DNA of 64,000 nt from a bacterium (GTDB lineage Bacteria > Planctomycetota > Planctomycetia > Pirellulales > Pirellulaceae): positions 18,756 to 82,755 of the forward strand of contig JAUIGN010000037.1 in assembly GCA_030430075.1 (NCBI GenBank), given 5' to 3'. Each line of letters starts with the position of its first letter. The stretch's first letter is position 1. Positions 8,901 through 17,200 of this stretch are shown here, in pieces. Under the pieces are notes generated by a model, which made no database searches, was not told the DNA's origin, and was given only the letters and a program-made list of their open reading frames with translations. The position numbers and the translations under genes are program-made.

Positions 8901-10100
8901 CTGTCGACCATCGAGCACCCCGCACAAGTGCGGATGACGGCGATCAGCCCGAATCGCCAACTTCTGTTGGCCGCGATCGAAGGCGCAACGGTGATTCAGG
9001 GCAGGCGGATGCGGCACTACCGCATCAGCATGTGGGACCTGAATTCCGGCCGGCAATGTTGGCAGGATGCGAACCGATTCATCGGATCAAGGATGAGCGT
9101 AGCGCGCTTCAGCAACGACGGCCGGCGGATCGCCGTGGCGTGGGGCAAACAGGTCGTCGTGCTCGACGCGCAGTCCGGCGACACGTTCGCCGGCCCCTTG
9201 CGGCACGAGCATCTCGTCGACGATGTGGACTTCAGCCCTGCGGGAGGCTACCTCGTCGCGTCGGCGTCCAATGTTGCCATGACCCGTGGTCCGTCCTGGG
9301 TCACACGTCCACAGATGCAGCCCACCACGCCCCTGCAAACGGGAGCCGGCACTGCCAGAAAGGCACGCGTCGATGCTCCCCGGCGCCCCGCGACGATGCG
9401 GCGAACGCCATCCATTGCTCCTGCCGGGCAAGTGATTGTGTGGGATCTGGCTGGTGGAGACCGCGTCAAGCAGCTCACGCCGAAGCGCGGACTCGCTGGC
9501 CGCGTGCGGTTCTCCCCGGACGCAAATTGGATCGTGCTGAACTGTTCGCACGGCGGCCTTAATTGGGCAGGAATTGAGGTTCTGGATTGGCAAAGTGGAG
9601 AGATTGCCGGTGCGTTGCGGCATTTCGACACGATCGATTCGATGCGGATCAGCCCGGCAGGCGATCGCCTGCTGACAACGTCGCTCGACGGCACCGCCCG
9701 CGTCTGGAGTTTTCCAGCATGCCGGCCGCTCGCCCACCGCATGCGGCACGAAGGCAACGTCGGCCAGGGTGTTTGGCATCCGTCGGGGAATCGACTATTA
9801 ACGGTCGCTGGCAATCAGGTCGTGCTCTGGGACGCCGCGAGCTGTCGGCGTCTCGCCGTACTGCCCCATCCGTTTCCGGTTCTGGACGCCGCGTTCGACA
9901 CAACTGAGACCAGGATCCTCACCTCATGCATGGACGGTCGAGCTCGCTGCTGGAACTTGACCTCACCACCGAGGACGGTGCAGCACTGGTCGCGCACCAG
10001 CGCCGTGCACTCCGGCCTGCACATCGACGCCGGCGGCGCAGCCGTCCCACTGACGCTCAACGAGTTCCGCCGCGCCTGGTCGGAACACCGCAATCGCTAG
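5907..10100 (+). CDS. Membrane Ser/Thr protein kinase with WD40 repeat sensor domain
   Basis: The protein has 1397 residues from the GTG at 5907 (GTGA overlap with the sigma stop); GTG at 5922 or 5961 are alternatives. The kinase domain is at about 112-475: glycine loop GRGGMG (119-124), lysine K141, HRDVKPSN (337-344), DFG (357-359) and APE (382-384), all intact, so it should be active. About 110 residues of low-complexity, Ala/Asp-rich sequence (about 205-315) are inserted between the hinge region and the helix before the catalytic loop, which is unusual. A transmembrane helix at 501-523 separates it from a C-terminal region (about 600-1380) with WD40-like blade motifs such as FSPDSRYLATAGHDGLVVVW, probably outside the cytoplasm. 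The family phosphorylates Ser/Thr on proteins. Partnership with the adjacent sigma factor is inferred from the overlap. Confidence 0.9.
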   Translation: MRGPVVSQQPSNRAQEHHVSRSECSPSQGDQQQIAELADEYIERIQGGEQPSIEDYAAQYPQLAEGIRELFPTLAMLEQVAPSSPNCQRSEVAEPDTGGNLEPGTLETVGEYRLLREIGRGGMGVVYEALQPSLRRRAAVKVLPPEFGRRAAAPERFRLEARAAAQMNHPHIVPIYEVGSDQGVLYYAMQLIRGASLDHIIKALRTLHRENCVPASGGPPTRRTPQSKTDNDSITAAARDAPRADDASQAAVGLLTDFGKPDAEQLAPPTSAAREKATADGGRSTIKAAANLAEVDTVAGGPRRGRRDWRPYYRNAARIVYEIAQALAYAHRQGIVHRDVKPSNVLLDFENHVWITDFGLAKADGVGLTQTGEFVGTLRYMAPERFQGWSDPRSDVYSLGATLYEMLAFRPCFEVNDHAATIQQVLHGEPIRLRLIYPAIPRDLETIVLKSLEKEPQHRYQSAEQLAEDLKRFLQQRPLATRRISWRDQIWRWTRRNSKLAAALLLSLLLLVALTVVGFVSAAIYQDIAASEGASHQRALAANRKAESRQLQLLEAEGHRHEAQGDLLAALPFYTEALRIAHANFWPLDNHQLRLNRLLRQSPRVEQAWLLPAEDGRSVLFSPDGESILSTPLARNQAPDHDWARPQTAWLLRARGGAPIALEGHSAAICDVAFSPDSRYLATAGHDGLVVVWKTHTGRPDGKPLRHEGPVNGVAIRGDSAQLATASEDHRARVFDIASRRLLRELRHESPVTFVAFAADDLVVTADAKTICFWREERCVHSVDRLRNTRQLALVDEGRQLVTLGDRTIQSWSLPVDGPPKPSKSLRAPHAYGLHPAIVQRDGRRVLVYTGRDPWAQLWNLRTRQPLSWHVRQQDRILFAAFRDDGLFFLTAGADHVARIWDARTGEPASAPLRHHQRVVAAAFSPDRHQIATCDASGVVRLWRLPGQASLPPDISLQHFDGNPANPLLKAAAFGPRAGHLVTTAGRWTRIWSSSGERLSTIEHPAQVRMTAISPNRQLLLAAIEGATVIQGRRMRHYRISMWDLNSGRQCWQDANRFIGSRMSVARFSNDGRRIAVAWGKQVVVLDAQSGDTFAGPLRHEHLVDDVDFSPAGGYLVASASNVAMTRGPSWVTRPQMQPTTPLQTGAGTARKARVDAPRRPATMRRTPSIAPAGQVIVWDLAGGDRVKQLTPKRGLAGRVRFSPDANWIVLNCSHGGLNWAGIEVLDWQSGEIAGALRHFDTIDSMRISPAGDRLLTTSLDGTARVWSFPACRPLAHRMRHEGNVGQGVWHPSGNRLLTVAGNQVVLWDAASCRRLAVLPHPFPVLDAAFDTTETRILTSCMDGRARCWNLTSPPRTVQHWSRTSAVHSGLHIDAGGAAVPLTLNEFRRAWSEHRNR

Positions 10101-10688
10101 TTGAGGAAGAAGCAGGGGTGTTGGAACCAGGGAAGGTCGGAATGTCATGCAAAGCACGACCGATGGAAGTGCAGAAGCTGGAAGAATGGCATACGTCGTA
10201 GAGCAGCGTAGACCACACTGGCTTCCCTATCTCTCCGATGCTGCGGCCCAGGGACGTGGTGTGCCTTTCGTAAACCGGCTTCGTTCGATGGACGACGATG
10301 GTTGGGCCCTCAGACCGCTTCACGAGCCCAGCGCACCCTGTGCAATTACGCACACTCGTTCGGTCGGTGCGGGCCATGATGCCGTGGTTGGCTGGGGTTA
10401 CCCCGGCACGTTGTAACCACTTGCGTCACGCGCTCCGCCGCGAGCCACAAAGGCAATCAGCAGAATTGTCGTCGAAACTCGCGTTCTCAATCATTGGTTG
10501 TCTCTAACCTGCCGATTGGTTGTCTCTAACCTGTCACACGTCGAGACGCCTGCCCCAGTCACGCCGACGATCGGGGCTTCAGCGGCAAGTCGGCATGCCA
10601 TTTGCGGTTGATGACACTTGCGGCTAAATCGTTCCATGGCTGACTGGCGCACGAATCGCAAGTGTGAAAATGCCGAGAGGAGAATGAA
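10101..10688 (+). other. Intergenic region with a 19 bp direct repeat
   Basis: No convincing gene is seen in these 588 bp: short open frames on both strands lack ribosome binding sites and recognisable sequence. ATTGGTTGTCTCTAACCTG occurs at 10493-10511 and again at 10515-10533 (22 bp period). The second half presumably holds the promoter of the gene at 10689. Confidence 0.55.
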
Positions 10689-11273
10689 ATGAAAACCATG
10701 TCGAAGCGGCGCGTTGCCGGGGCGCTGGGCGTGGCCGTTGTTATCCTGTCGATCGCGGCTGCAAACTCGCCAGCGCAGAACCCACCGACCGACGCCGACA
10801 AGGCCACGGAACTGCAAGTGCGTTATGCCGACGCACGTCTGCGACTGGCCAAAGCGGATCTGGAACTGGCACGCGAACTCAATGCCACGGTGGAGGGTAC
10901 GATTCCCGAGGTAGAAGTTGCGCGCCTGCGTACGAACATCGCCGTGGCAAAGCGGCAGCTAGAAATCGCCAAGGAATACACTCATGGGTCAACGATGCCC
11001 GTTCAGTTGAAGGCGGCGGAGGCGGGCGTTGCCATGGCGGAGGCAGAGCTTAAGTCGGCGCTCGAAGTCAACACGCGGTTACCCAAGACGTTCAACGCAA
11101 CCCGCATCAAGAAGCTGCGGATTAAGCTCGAACTCGCCAAGCTGCGCGTCGAGATGTGGAAGGACCCGAACTATCTGCCGTCGCTCGTCGATCAGATGCA
11201 GTGGCAAATCGATCGCTTGACCGAGCAAGTGATTGAACTGGATGAACGTGTCGACAGTCTTGGCGCTCGCTAG
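10689..11273 (+). CDS. Exported coiled-coil protein of unknown function
   Basis: This 194-residue protein starts at the ATG at 10689, right after AGAGGAGA. A signal peptide is visible (KRRVAGALGVAVVILSIAAANSPAQ). The mature part is almost entirely charged heptad-like helix (YADARLRLAKADLELAREL, VARLRTNIAVAKRQLEIAKE, EAGVAMAEAELKSALEV, IDRLTEQVIELDERVDSL), which predicts a long coiled coil in the periplasm. No enzymatic motif is present. It resembles small exported coiled-coil proteins common in planctomycetes. The gene is alone on its strand; the next gene (11495) is convergent. Confidence 0.7.
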   Translation: MKTMSKRRVAGALGVAVVILSIAAANSPAQNPPTDADKATELQVRYADARLRLAKADLELARELNATVEGTIPEVEVARLRTNIAVAKRQLEIAKEYTHGSTMPVQLKAAEAGVAMAEAELKSALEVNTRLPKTFNATRIKKLRIKLELAKLRVEMWKDPNYLPSLVDQMQWQIDRLTEQVIELDERVDSLGAR

Positions 11274-11494
11274 GTCCAGCGCGCATCGTCTTGTCGTCCG
11301 GGGGTGAGATTGGTCCGCCCGCAAGCGGCAAGCACGGCGGTCGCGCAGGATGGCGACCGCCTGTCGTTTGTTCCGCACGCAGGATGAGGATTGGATGTCT
11401 CGGTCGCCGGCCGCTCTCCGCCTGACCACGTTGGTTGCGAGGAACGCCCTGCGAATGCGCTTGGTGTCGAGCGAATGAATGTCGCGCTGTCCGA

Positions 11495-12022
11495 CTAGCG
11501 GGGGTTCTTCAGCTTGACCTGTGGTTGATTTGCCTGCACGAACGCATCCGAATGTTGCATCAGGAAGTTCTTGATGTCGCCAGCCTTGAACTTGCCATTC
11601 TCGAACGTCAATTGATCTTTGGCGACAGGCAGGTTGGCCAGAACAGCCCAGATATATGTTTCATCTTTCGTTACGTCGGCGAGGAAAAACATATTGGCCT
11701 GGTTCGTGTCAGGTTGACCGGGAATCGAGAGCAGAAACAGGCCCTTTTTGGAATTCGGGATCTTGGAGAGCACGAAGCGAACGTCGTACTTCTTTTCCAT
11801 CAGGTTGTACGAGAAGGCTAGCCGGCCACCCATCTCGGCCACGCCTACCTTCTCGGGTCTCATATCGCCAGGCCATTCCTCAACCTGGTAGACGCCGAGG
11901 TACGGTTTCGCCGCGTCCTTGCCGACGATGCTGTCCTTGTAGACAACCAGCTCGTCGGTGATGCAGCCGACACAGGCTGCCAGCAGGGGGATCGCGATTG
12001 AAGATTTGGCAAGAGCGCGCAT
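11495..12022 (-). CDS. Lipoprotein of unknown function
   Basis: The protein has 175 residues from the ATG at 12022, preceded by AAGGGAAG on the minus strand; an in-frame extension to 12133 is unlikely. The N-terminus MRALAKSSIAIPLLAACVGC has a hydrophobic core and one or two possible lipobox cysteines (LAAC or ACVGC), so lipid anchoring in the membrane is likely. The rest (PYLGVYQVEEWP, FSYNLMEKKYDVRFVLSKIP, MFFLADVTKDETYIWAVLANL) looks like a small beta-rich domain. No family was recognised. It may form a tandem with the hydrolase gene upstream (start 13136), although a 223 bp gap separates them. Confidence 0.65.
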   Translation of the reverse strand: MRALAKSSIAIPLLAACVGCITDELVVYKDSIVGKDAAKPYLGVYQVEEWPGDMRPEKVGVAEMGGRLAFSYNLMEKKYDVRFVLSKIPNSKKGLFLLSIPGQPDTNQANMFFLADVTKDETYIWAVLANLPVAKDQLTFENGKFKAGDIKNFLMQHSDAFVQANQPQVKLKNPR

Positions 12023-12245
12023 GGGCTTCCCTTTCGCAATTGGCGTTCGCTGACGGTCCGAACTGACGCATGTAGTGTCGCGGCTTGCGGGTGGCAAAAC
12101 AAGGGTTTGCTGCGATTCAGAACAAGCCGTCACGTCAGTACAAAGCGGCCTGGGAGCTCGCCGTCAACCGCCGAATGAGAGCCAGGGTGTCGAGCCGCAA
12201 CTCGGGGTCAGGCAGCATGTGCCGACAACGCTCCGGTGGCGCCCT

Positions 12246-13136
12246 TCATTTCGTCAGCCACAGCAGCATTCGCTTTGTGACCAGGTCCGCCGCGTCATGT
12301 TGCACGAAATGGCCCGCTTGGGGAACGGTAACCAACGTGAATTCGTTGTCGATCCAGAGCCAGGTGTCGTTGAGCGCGCCGGGCAGCAGGGCGACGTCCT
12401 TCAGCCCGTGGATCATAAGCACGGGGGACTGAACCTTTGGGAATTCCGGCAGTTCTTCACCATCCATGTTGACGTCACGTGGATAGTTGGCCTTGTAGTA
12501 ATTCAGCATGCCTTCGATGGACGAGCGGCGAAACGCCTGACGATATTTCTGCTTTGCCTCGGCGCCCTTGACCCAGAACGTTAACGATTCGGGAGTTACC
12601 TGGTCGGCGGCATTCGGTTCCTGAAACGCTCGGGCATAGGTGCTCGCCAGGCGTTGTTGCGGGTTGTTCGCCAGTTCCCGCAGCAACCCTCGCGGGTGCG
12701 GCAGGTTCAAGATGACGAGCCGGTCGAGTCGTTCCGGGTGGGTCATGGCGAACGTCCAGGCGACGAGACCTCCCCAGTCGTGTCCGACGACGATCGCCTT
12801 TTGCTGGTCGAAGTGGTCGATCACGGCGACCAGGTCGGCGACCAGCTTGTCGGTCTTGTAATTGTCGACGCCGTCCGGCTGGTCGCTCTGGTTGTATCCC
12901 CGCTGATCGTACGCGACGACCTGGAAGTGCTTCGCCAGGGCCGGCATCTGGTTCCGCCAGGTGTACCAGTAGTCCGGAAAGCCGTGAATCATCACCACCA
13001 GCGGCCCTTGGCCGGCGGTTACGTAGTGCAGCTTGACGTCGCCGGAAGTCACGAAGCCATCTTCGCCCAGTTCCTGTCCCGCCAAGGGTGCCGTGACGCT
13101 GAGGGAGACGAGAACTGCAACCAGACTCTGAACCAT
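12246..13136 (-). CDS. Exported alpha/beta hydrolase, epoxide-hydrolase-like
   Basis: The protein has 296 residues from the ATG at 13136, chosen because GAGGAG sits 7 bp before it; an ATG at 13151 is the alternative. A signal peptide (VQSLVAVLVSLSVTAPLAGQ) points to export. The fold is that of epoxide hydrolases and haloalkane dehalogenases: oxyanion motif HGFPDYWYTWRNQMPAL near residue 52, nucleophile elbow VVGHDWGGLVAW with Asp120 as the likely nucleophile, and the catalytic His in AGHF at about 276. An Asp nucleophile fits epoxide hydrolase or dehalogenase rather than esterase chemistry. The two cap tyrosines that would identify an epoxide hydrolase cannot be confirmed by eye, and the substrate is unknown. 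An exported location is unusual for this family. Confidence 0.82.
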   Translation of the reverse strand: MVQSLVAVLVSLSVTAPLAGQELGEDGFVTSGDVKLHYVTAGQGPLVVMIHGFPDYWYTWRNQMPALAKHFQVVAYDQRGYNQSDQPDGVDNYKTDKLVADLVAVIDHFDQQKAIVVGHDWGGLVAWTFAMTHPERLDRLVILNLPHPRGLLRELANNPQQRLASTYARAFQEPNAADQVTPESLTFWVKGAEAKQKYRQAFRRSSIEGMLNYYKANYPRDVNMDGEELPEFPKVQSPVLMIHGLKDVALLPGALNDTWLWIDNEFTLVTVPQAGHFVQHDAADLVTKRMLLWLTK

Positions 13137-13352
13137 CGGATTTCTCCTCATCTGCTTACCCTTTCGGTAGTGTCACGACACGCGATCCAAGCCAACAACG
13201 TGTAGGTCATTTAACCGTTCTTGGCCGCTACAGACCACCGGAGGTTGCGAGCGGGACCACGTTACCCCGTCAGGAATGCGACGTTGAGGCCTGTCCCCAT
13301 GATCCGGTACATGTCTCTGAGCGCACCTGCTACGATCTCGGTCGCCATTTAC

Positions 13353-13380
13353 AGCAGTTGGTCGGAGACCCGCGCCGAGC
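13353..13380 (+). repeat. Family B repeat, single unit
   Basis: One unit (GGTCGGAGACCCGCGCCGAG core, 13361-13380) preceded by AGCAGTTG matches the units of the array at 34111-34320. It lies between divergent genes, about 105 bp upstream of the gene at 13486. Confidence 0.7.
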
Positions 13381-13485
13381 AAGAACCGCTTGTCCGGGCA
13401 GGTTCCGGTCTGATAAGTTCTCAAGTAAGGTTTCCCGTCGATTCGTTGTCGCGTCAGATTGTGTGCATTCTTGGGGGGTTGTCAG

Positions 13486-13947
13486 ATGTTGCAGAAGAAG
13501 ACATTCGCGGTGTTGTTGGGACTTCTCGTATTGGTCGGAGGAACATGGGCTTTCGGGCAACTGCGGCCCCAGCCGACGCCACGTAATCTAGAACGTAATG
13601 AGTATCGGGTTACCGTCGATTCCACCGGCTACGGAATTCCACATACCGTGGGGTTTTTCGGGCGACAGAACTCAGCCCAACTGCGTATTCGCTTTGACGG
13701 CGGTCGCGCAGGCACCGGACCAGATATCACCACGGTGACGCTCTATGGCGGCGAGCGAATGGTCTGCGTCTGGGATGCTCGAGGCGACATCCTCTTCTAT
13801 TGCACCGCGATCATTGACCGTCCCGGAACGCTGGTGATTCCCGTTGGCGCGGGGCGCGCGGCCGCGCGGGGCGCTGTTGGCGCGGCCCCAGGAGCGGCGG
13901 GTGACCGAGCGGGCGCGGCGATGGGTGGGCAACTTCGTGTCCAATGA
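13486..13947 (+). CDS. Small exported protein of unknown function
   Basis: The protein has 153 residues from the ATG at 13486, with a G-rich ribosome binding site (GGGGGG) about 9 bp upstream. The N-terminus is a signal peptide (KKTFAVLLGLLVLVGGTWAFGQ). The middle (about 35-120) alternates beta-like segments (YRVTVDSTGYGIPHTVGFFG, LRIRFDGGRAG, MVCVWDARGDILFYCTAIID) with two cysteines in VCVWDARGDILFYC. The last 30 residues are Ala/Gly/Arg-rich low complexity. No family was recognised. Confidence 0.6.
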   Translation: MLQKKTFAVLLGLLVLVGGTWAFGQLRPQPTPRNLERNEYRVTVDSTGYGIPHTVGFFGRQNSAQLRIRFDGGRAGTGPDITTVTLYGGERMVCVWDARGDILFYCTAIIDRPGTLVIPVGAGRAAARGAVGAAPGAAGDRAGAAMGGQLRVQ

Positions 13948-14021
13948 CACGGGTGTTCGTCAATTTTCAGGCAAAGCGCCGCAAGCGGGAAGACGGTTTC
14001 GAAGGCCGAACACAAGAGGGA

Positions 14022-14075
14022 TAGGAGACCTGCGGTCAGCGGTTTCGGCGGGGTCGGAGACCCGCGCCGAGTAGC
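14022..14075 (+). repeat. Family B cassette with one unit
   Basis: The hairpin cassette is GACC-TGC-GGTC (14027-14037) followed by GGGTC-GGA-GACCC (14051-14063), then the CGCGCCGAG unit end. It sits between two convergent genes (13947 and 14223) and has no array behind it. Confidence 0.75.
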
Positions 14076-14084
14076 TTCGTAGTT

Positions 14085-14155
14085 CCGTAGGCCATGCTGT
14101 GCATGACGTCCTTCCGTTCCGTCCTTCCGTCCGTCATCCTACGCATGACGCCATG
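14085..14155 (+). repeat. Family C repeat, copy 1
   Basis: CCGTAGGCCATGCTGTGCAT followed by GACGTC (14085-14110) matches the copy at 31526. A second, weaker CGCATGACGCCATGAGG follows at 14141-14157, separated by a TCCTTCCGT-rich spacer. Confidence 0.65.
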
Positions 14156-14222
14156 AGGTCCGGGTTCTTTGCAACGTATCGAGGATCACGGCCTGCGCAT
14201 TCCGACCGTGCAAAAGCGAAAG

Positions 14223-17200
14223 CTACCACTGTAGCGTTCCTGTGGGGAATTCGCCGAGCATCACGGCGATTGCCGTCTCCAACGGAAGATCCGATCGCCA
14301 TTTGTCCTCGGCAAACAACCTATTGTGATCGTCCAGCACGCTGACGTTGAGCCCGCGTCTCGGCGCCTTCCCGACCGGCACGACGCTGGGCGGCACGACG
14401 GTGAAAGGCTCGGTGGCCGGCGCGGATCGCTGTGGCGACGGTACGCTCGGACCTGGTTTCGGTATTGCCACGATATCGAGCGAGCGTTGCCAAGGGAGCG
14501 GCCCAGCGTCGGCCCAGTGCTGAGCCGTTGGCTGGGCCGGTAATGCCTCACCTTCGCGAGTTGCGATCGCGGCATTCAGAAAATTGATGATTAAGAGGAC
14601 ATCCCGGGGCGTCGCCTGGTTGTCGCAGTTGACGTCCAGATGGGGTGGTGGGCTGAGGCTTGCCGTAGGCGGTGCAAGCTCTGCCGGCTGGTTGATGCGC
14701 CGGTTCAACTCGTTGATCACGATCAAGACATCCAGCGGGGCCACGATCCCGTCCCCGTTCGTATCATGGGGGAGCGTGAGGTTGTGCCATGGGCAGCTCG
14801 AAACCATGCCAGTCACCGTCGCCGTGTAGTTCGCGTCCAGCAGTGACTCGACGCGCACCGTCACCGTCCCAACGGTCGGCCGGTCGGCCACGGCGATCAG
14901 CTCGATCACGCCCGTGGAGAGCGCGGGCAGACGAAGGCCTTCCAGCGAGCCAACCAACTCACCGGTCGGACTGACAAACTGCGCCTCAAGATCACCCTCC
15001 ACTGCATCGACCGTCGCGATATATTCTTCCAAGGTATTCCCCCGGTTTTCAATCGCCAACAGGAAGGTTGCGGCTTGCGGCTGTTTCAGCCGATGGGTCT
15101 GCGGCGTGATCTCCAATCCCAGACCACGTTCGGCAACCACCGTCACGTCGGCCGTGTCGAAGTCGCCGATCCCCGGATGTGATTGTGAACGCGCAAGGGC
15201 CACCAAGCGGTGACTGCCCGGCACGAACGTTGTCAGTTCGGAGACTTCAATCATGACCGAGTAGGAATCGAATGGTGCCAGCGTCACCTGGTCCTCGGGC
15301 AAGTACGCGTACATCGCGACGGGACCGGCCAGCGAAAGGTCGAATGTCTCGCTGGTCGAACCGGTGTTGAAAAGGAAGAACTCGAATGTCCCCGGTTGGT
15401 CGTCGTTCTCCAGCAGTTCGACGTCGACACCGAAGTCGACCAACCGGAAAATCCCGGTATCCGAGGCGCTGACGTTCGGCCGCGAGGAGCTTGTCGCCTG
15501 CAATTCAAATGGGTGGTCGCCAACTTCAACCCCGAACTCTGCGTACAGGTCGAGCGTCACGTCGCGGTAATTGCCAACTCCAGGCGGCACGTCGATGAAC
15601 GGCAGGAAATCGGCGAAACCGGCGGGAAAGTCGACCGATAACTCCACGGTCTCCACGGCGCTGCCCGTGTTGGTAATTCGGGCGGTCAACGGGACTGGCG
15701 TGTCCCGCCCGCCGACGACAAGGGGCGTGACAATTTCGACATGCACTCCGTACGACTCGGCATCGGCAAGCGGTCGTTGGGGCGGACCAATCAACGTCAG
15801 GCTGCCATGCACGATGTCGGTCTCGCCCTGATCCGCGAGCACGACGAAGTCGATTGTGTCCAGCGGGGCAAACGGGCTGGGTTCAATCGTCAGCCCCAGG
15901 GTGCGCAGCTGGCCGGGTGCCAACTGGACCGGCGATTCCAGCGTGACCCACTCGGCCGGCACACCAGCCAAGGCAAGGTCGTAAGCCATCGCCGTTTCGC
16001 GCGGATTGAAGACGTCCAGGAGAAACGTCGTTCCCACTCCAGGCCGAACATCGCGATGTGCCGGACGGAGGCCCAGCACGTGATATCCGGCGACCTTGGT
16101 GGCCGGCAGCGCCAGCTCGTGATTGGCAGCATCCAGCGAATACATGACCCGTGATTCCTGCGTCACTTCGCGCAGCTCCCCGGCCTTGAGATTCGCAATG
16201 CTTGACTCCCATGAGACCACCTGCGGCTGGGCGGCGGAGAGTGGCACGGTAAGCTGATACGTATCAAACGAATCGCCCGGAATCCGTGTGGGCGCGACCG
16301 AAAACGAATCCATGTTCGGTACCACTCCGGTACCGTTGGGAAACATGATCTCGACGGTCGTGGAGATCGACTGAGGAATCCCCACGTCGTAGATGCTCAG
16401 TCCGGCCGGCCCCGCGGCAAAGAGCCGTCCGTCGGCATGTCGCATCCCTTGAAACACATCGGCGGTCCGCGAGGGGGTAACGACCAGTGACGACGGGTTG
16501 GCAGCGTCGACCAGCATGAGCTCGGCCGACTCATCGACGGTCCCCAGGCGTGAGATCACAAAACGAGCGTCGCCAACTGCAACGGGTGCGCCCAGTCCCC
16601 GCGGTGACTTATCAATCGACTGGGACGACACGATCTGCGGGTTGCGTGGATTGGTAAGATCCAATGTTGTGAGCACGATGGGGCCCAGCGGAGCGAATTC
16701 AGTTGCTACCGAATGAACGGGGTCGCGGAAGCCGCCGGCACTGCCGCTGACCAGGCCGAGGTCGCCGCTGATGGCCAGTCCCGCCAGGACGACGGTTCCG
16801 GGGATCTCGAGTTCATTCACGACTTGCAGGTTGGCGGGGTCGCTGACGTCCAGGACCAGGAGCCGCCCCACGCCGCTCTGCGTGTCGCTGCCCAGCGTCG
16901 TGGTGGTGGCAGCGAGCAGGGTGTCGTCGTCCACCGCGACCACCTGAAAGACTGGGCTGGGACCACCACTTCGCGGACAAGGTTCTTCGGCCGGATCGCC
17001 ATCGGAAGCGGTGCCGAAGGTGTTGAAGAGCACGTCTGCCAACTGCGGGTTGGCGGGGTCACTGAGGTCGATGCTTAGCACGTCGCCATGTTGGTCGACA
17101 ACATCAAAGGGGGAGAAGATGCCCGAACGGGTCAAGCAGAATGCGTTGGTGGCGAAGAACGCGCTGTCATCACCGATGACCACGTTGGCAGCCCGGTCGT

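Noticed and set aside
10147..10416. 89-codon frame between the WD40 kinase and the coiled-coil gene
   Set aside because: There is no ribosome binding site, no signal peptide or motif, and a competing frame on the other strand is equally long.
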